A stretch of DNA of 64,000 nt from Brevibacterium sp. CS2. GTDB taxonomy: Bacteria > Actinomycetota > Actinomycetes > Actinomycetales > Brevibacteriaceae. A model generated the notes under the pieces. The model did no database searches, was not told the DNA's origin, and saw only the letters and a program-made list of their open reading frames with translations. The stretch spans positions 868,001-932,000 of the forward strand of contig NZ_CP040020.1 of NCBI RefSeq assembly GCF_005280295.1, read 5' to 3'. This document shows positions 53,532 to 62,944 of the stretch, piece by piece. The position numbers and the translations under genes are program-made. Numbering within the stretch: the stretch's first letter is position 1; each line of letters opens with the position of its first letter.

Positions 53532-55244
53532 ATGAGCACCGCGACGGACACGTTCCGGCAGGCCCGCGACAGCCTGCTCGAGATGCGCACCGACCTCGAA
53601 CAGGCGCGCGCCGCCTTCACCTGGCCCCGCTTCGAGCACTTCAACTTCGGCCTCGACTGGTTCGACGAGGTCGCCCGCGACAACGACTCCCCGGCGCTGT
53701 GGATCGTCGAGCAGGACGGCACCGAGGGGATCTGGAGCTACCGCACCCTCTCAGCGCGCTCGAACCAGGTGGCGAACATGCTCCGCGCCGCCGGCGTCAC
53801 CCGCGGCTCGCACGTCATGGTCATGCTCGGCAACCAGGTGGAGCTGTGGGAGACCATGCTCGCCGGGATCAAGCTCGGCGCTGTGCTCCTGCCGACCACC
53901 ACCCAGCTCCAGGCCGCCGACCTCACCGACCGGGCCGAGCGCGGTGAGGCCGCGTTCGTCGTCGCCACCGCCGCCGACGCCGCGAAGTTCGACGACGTCG
54001 ACCTGCCGCTGACCCGGATCGTCGTGGGCGGCGAGCCGACCCGCGAGGGCGACATCGCCTACGCCACGGCGGACGACTTCCCCGCCGGGTTCGAGCCCGA
54101 CGGGCCGACTCCGGCGGACGACCTGCTGCTCCTCTACTTCACCTCGGGCACCACCTCGAAGGCGAAGATGGTCGCCCACACCCATGTGTCCTATCCCGTC
54201 GGACACCTGTCCACGATGTACTGGATGGGCATGGAGCCCGGCGACATCCATCTCAACGTCGCCTCGCCGGGCTGGGCCAAGCACGCGTGGTCGAACATCT
54301 TCACCCCGTGGATCGCCGAAGCCTGCGTGTTCCTCTACAACTACTCCCGCTTCGACGCCCCGGCGCTCATGAGCACGATGGAGCGGGTGGGCGTGACGAG
54401 CTTCTGTGCCCCGCCCACCGTGTGGCGCATGCTCATCCAGGCCGATCTCGGCCTGCTGTCGACCCCGCCGCAGAAGGCGCTCGGCGCCGGCGAGCCGCTC
54501 AACCCGGAGGTCATCGACCGGGTCAAGGACAGCTGGGGGGTGCTCATCCGCGACGGCTTCGGGCAGACGGAGACCACCCTGCAGATCGGCAACCCGCCCG
54601 GCCAGCCGGTCAAGTACGGCTCCATGGGCCTGCCGCTGCCCGGCTACGACGTGGTGCTGCGCGACCCGGCGACCGGGGAGATCGGCGACGAGGGCGAGAT
54701 CTGCCTGCGCCTCGACCCGCGCCCGGTGGGCCTGACCGCCGGCTACTGGCACGACGAGGAGCGCACCGCCGAGGCGTTCGAGGACGGCGTCTACCACACC
54801 GGCGACGTCGCCTCCCGGGACGCGGACGGCTTCATCACCTACGTAGGCCGTGCCGACGACGTGTTCAAGGCCAGCGACTACCGGCTCTCCCCGTTCGAGC
54901 TCGAGAGCGTGCTCATCGAGCACGAGGCGGTCGCCGAGGCCGCCGTCGTGCCCTCGCCCGACCCGGTCCGGCTCGCGGTGCCCAAGGCGTACGTGGTGCT
55001 CGGCTACGGCTGGGATCCCAGCCCGGAGCTCGCGCGCGACATCCTCGGGTTCTGCCGCGAGAACCTCGCCCCGTACAAGCGGATCCGGCGGATCGAGTTC
55101 ACCGAGCTGCCGAAGACGATCTCCGGCAAGATCCGCCGGGTCGAGCTGCGGAGCCGGGAGCGCGATCTCCACCCCGACGAGGGGGCGACGACGGTCGAGC
55201 ACACCGAGTACTCCGACGCCGACTTCCCCGAGCTGCGCGGCTGA
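53532..55244 (+). CDS. AMP-forming acyl-CoA synthetase/ligase
   Basis: A 570-residue adenylate-forming enzyme. The P-loop-like motif TSGTTSKAKMVAHTH, the GFGQTETT motif, YHTGDVASRDADGFITYVGR, DDVFKASDYRLSPFELE and PKTISGKIRR are all present, including the terminal catalytic Lys. The overall form is that of the medium-chain/xenobiotic acyl-CoA synthetase group (ACSM-like); the acid substrate cannot be read from the sequence. ATG 53532 follows AAGGAG. It stands alone between pcnA and the penicillin-binding protein gene and is not a standard member of either cluster. Confidence 0.9.
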   Translation: MSTATDTFRQARDSLLEMRTDLEQARAAFTWPRFEHFNFGLDWFDEVARDNDSPALWIVEQDGTEGIWSYRTLSARSNQVANMLRAAGVTRGSHVMVMLGNQVELWETMLAGIKLGAVLLPTTTQLQAADLTDRAERGEAAFVVATAADAAKFDDVDLPLTRIVVGGEPTREGDIAYATADDFPAGFEPDGPTPADDLLLLYFTSGTTSKAKMVAHTHVSYPVGHLSTMYWMGMEPGDIHLNVASPGWAKHAWSNIFTPWIAEACVFLYNYSRFDAPALMSTMERVGVTSFCAPPTVWRMLIQADLGLLSTPPQKALGAGEPLNPEVIDRVKDSWGVLIRDGFGQTETTLQIGNPPGQPVKYGSMGLPLPGYDVVLRDPATGEIGDEGEICLRLDPRPVGLTAGYWHDEERTAEAFEDGVYHTGDVASRDADGFITYVGRADDVFKASDYRLSPFELESVLIEHEAVAEAAVVPSPDPVRLAVPKAYVVLGYGWDPSPELARDILGFCRENLAPYKRIRRIEFTELPKTISGKIRRVELRSRERDLHPDEGATTVEHTEYSDADFPELRG

Positions 55245-55421
55245 GCCCGGACCGGTGACGCCCGGCCCGGGGCGCCTCGGGCGGGGCCGGCCCGGTGACG
55301 CGGGATCGGGTCCGGATGCGCTCGGGTCCGGGGGTCGAGTGCGCCCGCTCACACCTCACGCTCATCGACTTCCAAAGTTCGCGTGTTTGAATTGCCCGGT
55401 TCGCGCGACGAGGGAGAATCT

Positions 55422-57716
55422 TTGGCCAAGCACCAGAAGACCGCCGCGGCCGGTTCGGCCGCCGCGAGTTCCACCGGGAGGTCCGGGGTGAACAAGGGTC
55501 TGCTCAACTACCCCCGCTCGGGGGTGACAGGGTGGACCCGCTGGCTGCCGTCCCTGCGCCTCATCGGCGTCGGGGTGCTGGCGATGTTCGTCCTCGTCAT
55601 CGGCCTGTTCAGCATCGGCTACGCGGTGACCGACGTGCCCGAGCCCAACGTCGAGGCCGAGGGCCAGACGTCGACCGTCTACTGGGACGACGGCGAGACG
55701 CCGCTCGGCACCTTCAAGATCGAGGACCGCCGCAGCGTCCCGATCGACGAGATCTCCCCGGCGATGCAGCAGGCGGCGATCGCGGCGGAGGACCAGTCGT
55801 TCTACGAGAACCGCGGCATCTCCATCAAGGGCCTGTCCCGCGCGGTGTGGGGCGTCGTCACCGACAACTACGCCGGCGGCGGCTCGACGATCACCCAGCA
55901 GTACGTCAAGAACTTCTACCTCACGAACGAGCGCAGCATGGACCGCAAGGTCCGCGAGATGTTCATCGCGATCAAGATCGACCAGGAGCTGACGAAGGAC
56001 GAGATCCTCGCGAACTACCTCAACACGATCTTCCTCGGCCGGCAGAGCTACGGCATCGAGGTCGCCGCGCAGAACTACTACGGCAAGCCCGCCTCCGAGC
56101 TCGACGTCGCCGAGAGCGCGCTGCTCGCCGCGATGATCCAGCGCCCCGGCGCCGCGGACCCCGCGGAGAACCCGGAGGAGTACGAGGACCGGTTCCGCTA
56201 CGTGCTCGAGAACATGGCCGAGCTCGGCTACATCACCGAGGACGAGGCCGTGAGCACCGAGCTGCCCGAGCTGTCCGAGGCGAAGAAGGACAACCAGTTC
56301 CGCGGCCAGAACGGCTACCTGCTCGACAACGTCCGCAAGGAGCTCGTCAATGCCGGGATCACCCCGGAGATGCTCGACCGCGGCGGCCTGCAGATCCACA
56401 CGACCTACAACCAGGAGGACGTCGAGGCCGCGATCGAGGCCGTCGAGGACCTGCCGGAGCTCAAGGAGGGCATGCACGTCGGCCTCATGTCGATCGACCC
56501 GAAGACCGGCGGCATCAAGGCGATGTACGGCGGCGAGGACTACCTCGAGCGGCAGCAGAACCAGGCGACGGAGGACATCACCCAGGCGGGCTCGACGTTC
56601 AAGCCGTTCACCCTGGTCGCCGGGTTCGAGAACGGGTTCCGGCTGACCGACCACTTCGCCGGCAACAGCGGTACCACGATGATGTACGACGGCACCCCGT
56701 GGCGGCCGAAAAACTACGGCGGCGCGAACTACGGCTCGGTGAGCCTGCTGCGTGCCACGGAGAGCTCGATCAACACCGCTTATGCGCAGCTGAATATCGA
56801 GGTCGGGCCGGAGAAGACCAAGGACGTCGCGATCCGCGCCGGGCTCGGCGAGGACACGAGCGGCCTCGAGGCGAACGCCGCGAACGTGCTCGGCACCGCG
56901 AGCCCGACGGTCGGCCGGATGACCACGGCGTACGCGACCTTCGCCGCCAACGGCATCCACCGGGCCCCGCACTCCGTGGCGAAGGTCGAGAACCCCGACG
57001 GCGAGGTCGTCCACGAGGCCGACACCGAGGGCGAGCGCGTGTTCGACGAGAACGTCATGGCCGAGACGAGCTATGCGCTGTCCCGCGTGGTGACCTCCGG
57101 CTCGGGCTCCTACGCCCAGAACCTCGGCCGTCCGGCCGCCGGCAAGACCGGCACCTCGCAGGACAACTACTCCGCGTGGTTCGCCGGGTACACCCCCAAT
57201 CTCGCGACCTCGGTGGCGATCTACCGCGAGGACGAGTCCGGCAACCCGATGGAGATCGGCTCCTACGGCGGGCGCGGTTCGATCACCGGCGGCTCGTTCC
57301 CCGTCCAGGCGTGGACGCAGTACATGAGCGATGCGCTCGAGGGCGAGGACATCGAGAAGTTCCCCAAGCGCGGGGAGCTGCCCGATGTGGAGAAGCCGCA
57401 GAACGACTCCGGCGTGCCGAACCAGGCCCCGCCGGCCCGGCCGAACCCGAACCCCGACCGGCCGCGCGGCAACGACGACGAACAGCCGCGTCAGGAGCGT
57501 CCGCGCGAGGAGGAGGACGAGGCCCCGATCGAGGAGCAGCCGGAGGAGCCGCGCGAGGAGGAGCCCGCACCGGAGCCCCCGCCCGAGGAGCCAGCCCCGA
57601 GCCGCCTCCCCGCACCGGAGCCCGACCGGCCGAATCCTCCGCCGGATCCGGAGCAGCCCCCGGCACCCAACCCGCCACCACCGCCGGCTCCGGAGGAGAA
57701 CGACCTGACGGGCTGA
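55422..57716 (+). CDS. Class A penicillin-binding protein (transglycosylase/transpeptidase)
   Basis: A 764-residue bifunctional wall synthase. A cytoplasmic tail and one transmembrane helix (LRLIGVGVLAMFVLVIGLFS) come first. The GT51 domain has EDQSFYENRGISIKG, GGSTITQQYVKN and REMFIAIKIDQELTKDEILA. The transpeptidase domain has SxxK in STFKPF, SxN in SSINT and KTGT in GKTGTS. A 110-residue Pro/Glu/Arg tail ends the protein. TTG 55422 is chosen because GAGGGAGA precedes it; a GTG at 55383 has no ribosome site. The order before rpsF matches mycobacterial ponA1. Confidence 0.93.
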   Translation: MAKHQKTAAAGSAAASSTGRSGVNKGLLNYPRSGVTGWTRWLPSLRLIGVGVLAMFVLVIGLFSIGYAVTDVPEPNVEAEGQTSTVYWDDGETPLGTFKIEDRRSVPIDEISPAMQQAAIAAEDQSFYENRGISIKGLSRAVWGVVTDNYAGGGSTITQQYVKNFYLTNERSMDRKVREMFIAIKIDQELTKDEILANYLNTIFLGRQSYGIEVAAQNYYGKPASELDVAESALLAAMIQRPGAADPAENPEEYEDRFRYVLENMAELGYITEDEAVSTELPELSEAKKDNQFRGQNGYLLDNVRKELVNAGITPEMLDRGGLQIHTTYNQEDVEAAIEAVEDLPELKEGMHVGLMSIDPKTGGIKAMYGGEDYLERQQNQATEDITQAGSTFKPFTLVAGFENGFRLTDHFAGNSGTTMMYDGTPWRPKNYGGANYGSVSLLRATESSINTAYAQLNIEVGPEKTKDVAIRAGLGEDTSGLEANAANVLGTASPTVGRMTTAYATFAANGIHRAPHSVAKVENPDGEVVHEADTEGERVFDENVMAETSYALSRVVTSGSGSYAQNLGRPAAGKTGTSQDNYSAWFAGYTPNLATSVAIYREDESGNPMEIGSYGGRGSITGGSFPVQAWTQYMSDALEGEDIEKFPKRGELPDVEKPQNDSGVPNQAPPARPNPNPDRPRGNDDEQPRQERPREEEDEAPIEEQPEEPREEEPAPEPPPEEPAPSRLPAPEPDRPNPPPDPEQPPAPNPPPPPAPEENDLTG

Positions 57717-57767
57717 CGCCTCGGCGCCCCCGGCTCGACCGCACGGTGCGGGAGAGCCCGCACGGCA

Positions 57768-57801
57768 GCGCAGGACCCGGAGATCTCTCCGGGTCCTGCG
57801 C
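57768..57801 (+). terminator. Terminator after the penicillin-binding protein gene
   Basis: GCGCAGGACCCGGAGA and TCTCCGGGTCCTGCGC are perfect 16-bp arms around TC, 52 bases past the stop. Confidence 0.8.
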
Positions 57802-57911
57802 CGTCCCCGAGGTCGCCGTCCCCGGAGTCCTGCGATTCCGCCATGGTCCTGCGAGCGCGCGCGGCGGTGCCTCCTCCCGGGGCGGGCGCGGCGGTCCTCT
57901 AGGCTGACCCC

Positions 57912-59285
57912 ATGACCCGCTTCACCCCGGAGACCCTGGCCCGCCCATTGCTCGGCGGACCGAGCGGCGCGCGCCTGGCCACCGGCGGGCCGCAGCACGG
58001 GCTCGTCGGCGGGGTGCTCGCGATGTGCCTGCTCGGCGTCACCACGCTCATCGGGGTGCTCGTCCAGGCACCGTGCGTGGCGCGCGGCTGGGAGCAGCCC
58101 TTCGCCTCGTTCCGGATGTGCGCCTCGCCCCTGGCCAACGGGCTCACCGGGACGACCTTCCCGGACGCCCCCGGCCGGGCCCCGGGGGCGAGCATCGAGT
58201 TCTCGCCCGTCACCGCCTGGCTCGTGGGCTTCGGGGAGCGGCTGGGGATGGGGGCGGAGTCCGGCGATGTCGCGTTCTTCATGGTCCTCGTCCTCCTCCT
58301 CAACGTCCTCGCGATCGCCGCGGCCGGCATCGCCCTGCTCCTCCTCGCCCGCAGCCGGGGAGACCGGGTGTGGATCCCGGTGGCGTTCGTCTCCCCGGTC
58401 ATCGTGTTCACCCTCGGGCAGTCGCTCGACCCGGTGGGCGTGGCGCTGGCGCTGTGGGCACTCGTGCTCCTGCGGCCGGCGCCCTCGCGGGTCCCGCGCT
58501 CGCCGATCGCGGCCGGGGCGCTGCTCGCGCTCGCCGCGTTCATCAATCCGCTCGCCCTCGTCGTGCTGCTCGCGCTCGCCCTCGTCCTGGCCTCCCGGCG
58601 CGAGACCACCGACCTCATCGCGGCGTGCGGCGCCTTCATCGTGGCCGTCGGCGCGCTCATCGTCGTCGACGGCCGGCTGTTCGGCCGGCTCGCGGCCTGG
58701 TGGGCCGAGGCGATCGACCGCGGCTCCGTCGTCTCCCTGCTGAGCTACGAGCAGTCCCTCGACCCGGGCGTGCTCACCGCGGTGTCGGTGATCGTCTGGG
58801 TGGTGGCGCTCGGCATCGCCTCCGCCCTGCTGCTCACCGGTCGACCGGTCGCCCCGCTGTCGCTGCCGGTGGTGGCGACCGTGCTGCTCGGCCTCAGCCT
58901 GCTGTTCATGCCCGCCGCCCCCACGTGGAACGCCCTGTGGCTGGTCCCCTTCGCCGCGCTCGCCGTGCGCCACCTGTGGCTCCACGTGGCCTGGGCGCTG
59001 TCCGAGGCGGCCCTCGCCGTCGCCGTCCACCTGTCCGACGTCACCGCGCTCGACGCGAACGAGGGGCTGTCGCCGATGTGGCTGTCGGTCTTCACCCTCC
59101 TGCGCCTGTTCGCCCTCGCCTTCCTCGTCTACCTCGCCACGGAGCGGCTGCGCGCCGCACCCCCGGCCCGCATGTCGCGGGACTCGACAGCCGATGCGGT
59201 GTCGGCCGCCGCCGGATCCGACATCGCGAGCAGCGTGCCGGGCGGGGGCTCCGGCGAAGGTGACACGGCCCGGCCGAATCACTAG
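57912..59285 (+). CDS. Polytopic membrane protein, GT-C glycosyltransferase-like
   Basis: A 457-residue protein with about ten hydrophobic helices, starting at [20 protein letters not shown]. An exterior loop with two Cys ([16 protein letters not shown]) follows the first helix, as in several actinobacterial envelope mannosyltransferases of the GT-C/DUF2029 type. No acidic catalytic motif is certain. It lies between the class A PBP and rpsF, the position of Rv0051 in mycobacteria. The tail (about 415-457) is hydrophilic and overlaps the rpsF promoter. Confidence 0.75.
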   Translation: MTRFTPETLARPLLGGPSGARLATGGPQHGLVGGVLAMCLLGVTTLIGVLVQAPCVARGWEQPFASFRMCASPLANGLTGTTFPDAPGRAPGASIEFSPVTAWLVGFGERLGMGAESGDVAFFMVLVLLLNVLAIAAAGIALLLLARSRGDRVWIPVAFVSPVIVFTLGQSLDPVGVALALWALVLLRPAPSRVPRSPIAAGALLALAAFINPLALVVLLALALVLASRRETTDLIAACGAFIVAVGALIVVDGRLFGRLAAWWAEAIDRGSVVSLLSYEQSLDPGVLTAVSVIVWVVALGIASALLLTGRPVAPLSLPVVATVLLGLSLLFMPAAPTWNALWLVPFAALAVRHLWLHVAWALSEAALAVAVHLSDVTALDANEGLSPMWLSVFTLLRLFALAFLVYLATERLRAAPPARMSRDSTADAVSAAAGSDIASSVPGGGSGEGDTARPNH

Positions 59286-59288
59286 AAT
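59260..59288 (+). promoter_or_regulatory. Promoter of the rpsF operon
   Basis: GTGACA (59260-59265) and TAGAAT (59283-59288) with a 17-base spacer overlap the end of the membrane protein gene, about 110 bases before rpsF. Confidence 0.65.
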
Positions 59289-59400
59289 GGTGAGGTCTGT
59301 GCTGCCGGCGGACCGTTCCGCCGGTGGGCCCGACACAACGTATGTACCCTCCTGCCATGGACCGACCATGGCCGCTGAGACCAGAGGAGGTGGGTTACAC

Positions 59401-59691
59401 GTGCGTCATTACGAGCTCATGCTCATCCTTGATCCGGAACTCGACGAGCGCAATGTGAGCGCCACTGTCGAAAAGCTGCTGAAGGTGGTTCCCGCTGATG
59501 GCGGAACCGTCGACAATGTGGATGTCTGGGGACGTCGTCGCTTCGCGTACGAGATCCAGAAGAAGGCCGAAGGCTACTACGTGGTCGTGGACTTCCACGC
59601 CACTCCGGCCACCACCAAGGAACTGGACCGCCAGCTCGGACTCAACGAGACCGTCATGCGGACCAAGATCCTTCGCCCGGACGCCAAGTAA
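59401..59691 (+). CDS. rpsF: 30S ribosomal protein S6
   Basis: A 96-residue protein: [20 protein letters not shown], then [20 protein letters not shown], ending [14 protein letters not shown] 59401 has GAGGAGGTGG upstream. It is the first gene of the rpsF-ssb-rpsR-rplI group, and the 5' leader of about 110 bases may carry the S6-S18 autoregulatory structure seen in other bacteria, though I did not find a convincing fold. Confidence 0.97.
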   Translation: MRHYELMLILDPELDERNVSATVEKLLKVVPADGGTVDNVDVWGRRRFAYEIQKKAEGYYVVVDFHATPATTKELDRQLGLNETVMRTKILRPDAK

Positions 59692-59725
59692 TCACTCACC
59701 GGAGCCGTTGATCTAAGGAGCCAGC

Positions 59726-60367
59726 ATGGCAGGCGAGACCATCATCACCGTCGTTGGAAACATCACCGCCGATCCCGAACTCAGGTTCACCCCGAACGGC
59801 GCGGCCGTCGCCAACTTCACGGTCGCCTCGACCCCGCGGACGTTCGACCGTCAGGCCCAGGAGTTCAAGGACGGGGAGACGATGTTCCTCCGTTGCAACG
59901 CCTGGCGCGAGATGGCCGAGAACGTCGCCGAGTCGCTCCAGCGCGGTTCCCGAGTGATCGTCCAGGGACGCCTGAAGTCCCGCACCTTCGAGACCAAGGA
60001 GGGCGAACGCCGCACGGTCTTCGAGCTCGACGTCGACGAGGTCGGCCCGAGCCTGCGCTACGCCACGGCGAGCGTGACGAAGAACGAGCGCAGCGGCGGC
60101 TTCGGCGGCGGTGGCGGGAACTACGGCGGCGGACGCGGCGGCAATGCCGCGGGCGGCGGCCAGGGGGGCGGCAACTCCGGCGGCGGATGGGGACAGAACC
60201 CCAATGCCGGCGGTGGCGGCTACTCCCAGGGCGGCCAAGGAGGCCAGGGCGGATACAACCGCCCCCCGCAGCAGTCGCCGCAGGACGACCCCTGGGCATC
60301 GTCCACCCCCCAGAGCGGACAGGGCGGCGGTTGGGGCAACCCGACCGATGACGAGCCCCCGTTCTGA
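59726..60367 (+). CDS. ssb: Single-stranded DNA-binding protein
   Basis: A 213-residue SSB. The OB fold covers about 1-115 ([60 protein letters not shown]). A Gly/Gln-rich tail of about 90 residues follows and ends in the partner-binding acidic tip DDEPPF. It is the housekeeping SSB; the copy at 19942 in the conjugative element is unrelated in its tail. Confidence 0.97.
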   Translation: MAGETIITVVGNITADPELRFTPNGAAVANFTVASTPRTFDRQAQEFKDGETMFLRCNAWREMAENVAESLQRGSRVIVQGRLKSRTFETKEGERRTVFELDVDEVGPSLRYATASVTKNERSGGFGGGGGNYGGGRGGNAAGGGQGGGNSGGGWGQNPNAGGGGYSQGGQGGQGGYNRPPQQSPQDDPWASSTPQSGQGGGWGNPTDDEPPF

Positions 60368-60395
60368 TCATCACTTTTTCTGACAGGAGACACTC

Positions 60396-60635
60396 ATGGC
60401 AAAGCCGGATCCCCGGAAGCCGATCAAGAAGAAGGCGAACCCGCTCAAGCCGGGTGAGGCTTCGCAGATCACCTACAAGGACACGTCCACACTGCGCAAG
60501 TTCATCTCCGACCGCGGCAAGATCCGTGCCCGCCGCGTCACCGGTGTGACCGTGCAGGAGCAGCGCGTCATCGCCAAGGCAGTGAAGAACGCCCGCGAAA
60601 TGGCTCTGCTTCCCTACTCGAGCTCGTCTCGCTGA
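60396..60635 (+). CDS. rpsR: 30S ribosomal protein S18
   Basis: A 79-residue S18: [20 protein letters not shown], then [20 protein letters not shown], and ARE-ALLPY-like ending. No Cys residues are present, so it is the zinc-independent type. ATG follows CAGGAG. Confidence 0.97.
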   Translation: MAKPDPRKPIKKKANPLKPGEASQITYKDTSTLRKFISDRGKIRARRVTGVTVQEQRVIAKAVKNAREMALLPYSSSSR

Positions 60636-60654
60636 TCCGTAAGGGGAATCAACC

Positions 60655-61113
60655 ATGGCTACCAAGAAGCTCATTCTCAACCATGAAGTCGACGGCCTCG
60701 GTGCCGCCGGCGACGTCGTCGAGGTGCGTGCGGGCTACGCGCGCAACCTGCTCATCCCGCGCGGCTGGGCGACCCCGTGGAGCGAGGGCGCGCAGAAGCA
60801 GATCGATGCGCTGCGCAAGTCCCGTCAGGCCCGCCAGATCGCGGACCGCGACGAGGCCCTGGCTCTCAAGGAGAAGCTCGAGTCGACCTCGGCGAAGATC
60901 GAGATGAAGGCCGGTGCGCAGGGTCGCCTGTTCGGCGCCGTCACCCCGGCCCTCGTCGCCGAGGCGCTCGCCGCCTCGGCCGGAGTCGACATCGACCGCC
61001 GCGCCGTCGCGCTGCCCGGTCACGTCAAGAGCTCCGGTTCGTACACCGCCACCGTGCGCGTGCACGAGGAGATCACCGCGAACGCCAAGTTCGACGTCAT
61101 CGGCAAGGCCTGA
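60655..61113 (+). CDS. rplI: 50S ribosomal protein L9
   Basis: A 152-residue L9: KLILNHEVDGLGAAGDVVEV, then GYARNLLIPRGWATPWSEG, a long helix and a C-terminal domain with GRLFGAVTPALVAEAL. ATG follows AAGGGGA. The operon ends here with a hairpin 12 bases past the stop. Confidence 0.97.
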   Translation: MATKKLILNHEVDGLGAAGDVVEVRAGYARNLLIPRGWATPWSEGAQKQIDALRKSRQARQIADRDEALALKEKLESTSAKIEMKAGAQGRLFGAVTPALVAEALAASAGVDIDRRAVALPGHVKSSGSYTATVRVHEEITANAKFDVIGKA

Positions 61114-61124
61114 TCGACTGCTCC

Positions 61125-61177
61125 AGACTGCAGAATCCGAAGGTTCCTGAGAACGGAATCGCCGGATAGTGCAGTCT
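61125..61177 (+). terminator. Hairpin after rplI, related to the one at 23786
   Basis: AGACTGCA/TGCAGTCT, ATCCG/CGGAT and GGTTCC/GGAATC stack into one long interrupted stem with loop TGAGAAC. On the minus strand the loop and inner stem match the hairpin at 23786-23828. The 335-base gene-free stretch 61114-61448 holds this hairpin, the repeat at 61342 and no further gene I can support. Confidence 0.65.
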
Positions 61178-61341
61178 CAGCGCACGGCCGCTCGATCGAG
61201 GCGCCGCGTCCCCCCAGGGGCGCGGCGCCTCGGGCGTTGTCGGGCAGATGTCGGGCCGCGGTGCGCGCGGCCGTCGGGCGGAGCCGTCGAGCGGGGCCGT
61301 CGAACGGGGCGCCGTGCTCGGCCGGCGCCCGCGGGCGGACT

Positions 61342-61401
61342 GTGCGACTTCCGGTGGAGAGTGGTGGCATCGACGGGCGTACACTCCACCGAAACTCCCA
61401 C
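61342..61401 (+). repeat. 60-base palindromic intergenic repeat, copy 2
   Basis: It matches the minus strand of 23537-23596 (44 of 60 positions, no gaps) and has its own inverted arms (CTTCCGGTGGAG/CTCCACCGAAA). It ends 47 bases before the DUF445 gene and may affect its expression. Confidence 0.65.
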
Positions 61402-61448
61402 GATCGCGAGCCCACGCGTGTGCTCCGGTTCCAGCGGGGAGTGGAACA

Positions 61449-62768
61449 ATGGCGCACATGACCCAGCTTCCGACCCGAGAGAACATCGCGCCACCGGCCC
61501 CGCGCCCCGCGCTCACCACCGAGCCGGAGGACGCCGAGCGGGCCGAAGGGCTGCGGCGGATGCGCCGGCTGGCCACCGGGCTGCTCGTCCTCGCCGCTCT
61601 CGTCTTCCTCGTCACCCATCTGTTCACCGACCTCACCGGCGTGTGGGGCTTCGTTGCGCGCGCCTCCGAGGCGGCGATGATCGGTGCGATCGCGGACTGG
61701 TTCGCGGTCACCGCGCTGTTCCGGCACCCGTTGGGCCTCAAGATCCCCCATACCGCGATCATTCCGCGCAAGAAGGACGTGCTCGGGGAGAGCCTGTCGA
61801 ACTTCGTCGCGGTGAACTTCCTCAAGTCGCACACCGTGGCGCCGAAGCTGCGGAAGGCGGAGATCACCCGCCGGGCCGGGAACTGGCTCGAGCAGGAGAA
61901 GAACCAGGCGATCGTCGTCGAGCGGGCCGGGCAGGGGCTCGAGTACGTGCTCAAGCGTGTCGACGACGATGCGATCGAGGGCATCACCCGAAACGTCCTC
62001 GTCCCCAAGCTCGTCTCCACCCACAAGTCCCCGGTGCTCGGACGGCTGCTCCAGGAGATCGTGCAGGACGGGGCGCACCACCGGCTCGTCGACCTCGTCG
62101 TCGGCGAGGCCTACGTGTGGCTGGCGAACAACCCACGCGTCATTGATGAGATCGTCGCGCAGAAGGCACCGGACTGGGTGCCCGGGTTCCTCAACGACAC
62201 CGTGTCCAACCGCCTGCGCAAGGAGGTGCTCGGCTGGGTCGCCGAGGTGCGGGATCAGCCGTACCACAAGGCCCGGCAGGCCCTCGACCGCTGGCTGCTC
62301 GAACTCGCCGAGGCGCTCAAGAGCGACACCACGATCGCGGAACGGGCCGAAGGTGTGCTCGACGATCTGCTGCGGCAGGAGGGCGTCGTCCACTCGGTGC
62401 TCGAGGTGTGGGCCTCGCTCAAGCGCCTGCTGCGCGGCGCGGTGCTCGACACCGAGGGCGAGGTGCACGCCCGGATCCGCGGCCTGCTCGCCCAGATCGC
62501 GGACCGGATGGTCAACGACGTCGAGTTCGCCCGGTCGATGGACGACCGCATCGCGAGAGCCGCCGGCGACCTCGCGGAGTCGTTCGGTCCTGAGCTCGCG
62601 AGCGTCATCTCCGACACGATCGCCGGCTGGGACGCGCGCGAGGCCTCGGACCGGATCGAGCTCTACGTGGGCCGCGACCTCCAGTACATCCGCATCAACG
62701 GCACGGTGATCGGCGCGCTCGTCGGCCTGGTCATCCACGCCATCACCCTCATCCTGCCGGGGATCTGA
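61449..62768 (+). CDS. DUF445 (YjiN-type) membrane protein
   Basis: A 439-residue protein. One transmembrane helix near 43-65 (LLVLAALVFLVTHLF) is followed by the family hallmark EAAMIGAIADWFAVTALFRH. A long helical region comes next (NFVAVNFLKSHTVAPKLRKA, TDRMV-type repeats), and a final helix (GALVGLVIHAITLILPGI) returns to the membrane. DUF445 proteins are widespread and of unknown function. ATG 61449 has GGGGAG upstream; ATG 61458 is the alternative. Confidence 0.88.
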   Translation: MAHMTQLPTRENIAPPAPRPALTTEPEDAERAEGLRRMRRLATGLLVLAALVFLVTHLFTDLTGVWGFVARASEAAMIGAIADWFAVTALFRHPLGLKIPHTAIIPRKKDVLGESLSNFVAVNFLKSHTVAPKLRKAEITRRAGNWLEQEKNQAIVVERAGQGLEYVLKRVDDDAIEGITRNVLVPKLVSTHKSPVLGRLLQEIVQDGAHHRLVDLVVGEAYVWLANNPRVIDEIVAQKAPDWVPGFLNDTVSNRLRKEVLGWVAEVRDQPYHKARQALDRWLLELAEALKSDTTIAERAEGVLDDLLRQEGVVHSVLEVWASLKRLLRGAVLDTEGEVHARIRGLLAQIADRMVNDVEFARSMDDRIARAAGDLAESFGPELASVISDTIAGWDAREASDRIELYVGRDLQYIRINGTVIGALVGLVIHAITLILPGI

Positions 62769-62880
62769 GGTGCACGGGGCCGCAGGCGCCGAGGAGGGCC
62801 GCCCGGCGGCGTCGGCAATGGGTTCGCGGGCCGGCAGCAGGGCGGTGGGCCCGGGGCGGCAGGTCTCCAAGTGCATGGGC

Positions 62881-62911
62881 TTGACCCTCACATCGCGTGA
62901 GGCACGACAGT
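62881..62911 (+). promoter_or_regulatory. MerR-type promoter/operator of the TipA-like gene
   Basis: TTGACC (62881-62886) and GACAGT (62906-62911) are 19 bases apart. The spacer holds the dyad CCTCAC-ATCGC-GTGAGG (62886-62902). A long spacer with a central dyad is the hallmark of promoters untwisted by MerR-family activators, so the gene downstream probably activates itself. Confidence 0.65.
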
Positions 62912-62944
62912 GATCCTGTGGACGACGACGATCGAAGGAGAACG

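Noticed and set aside
55362-59369. A 1335-codon open frame on the minus strand opposite the PBP and membrane protein genes
   Set aside because: Low-complexity Arg/Gly/Glu translation without motifs, opposite genes with clear catalytic motifs; a GC-driven artefact.
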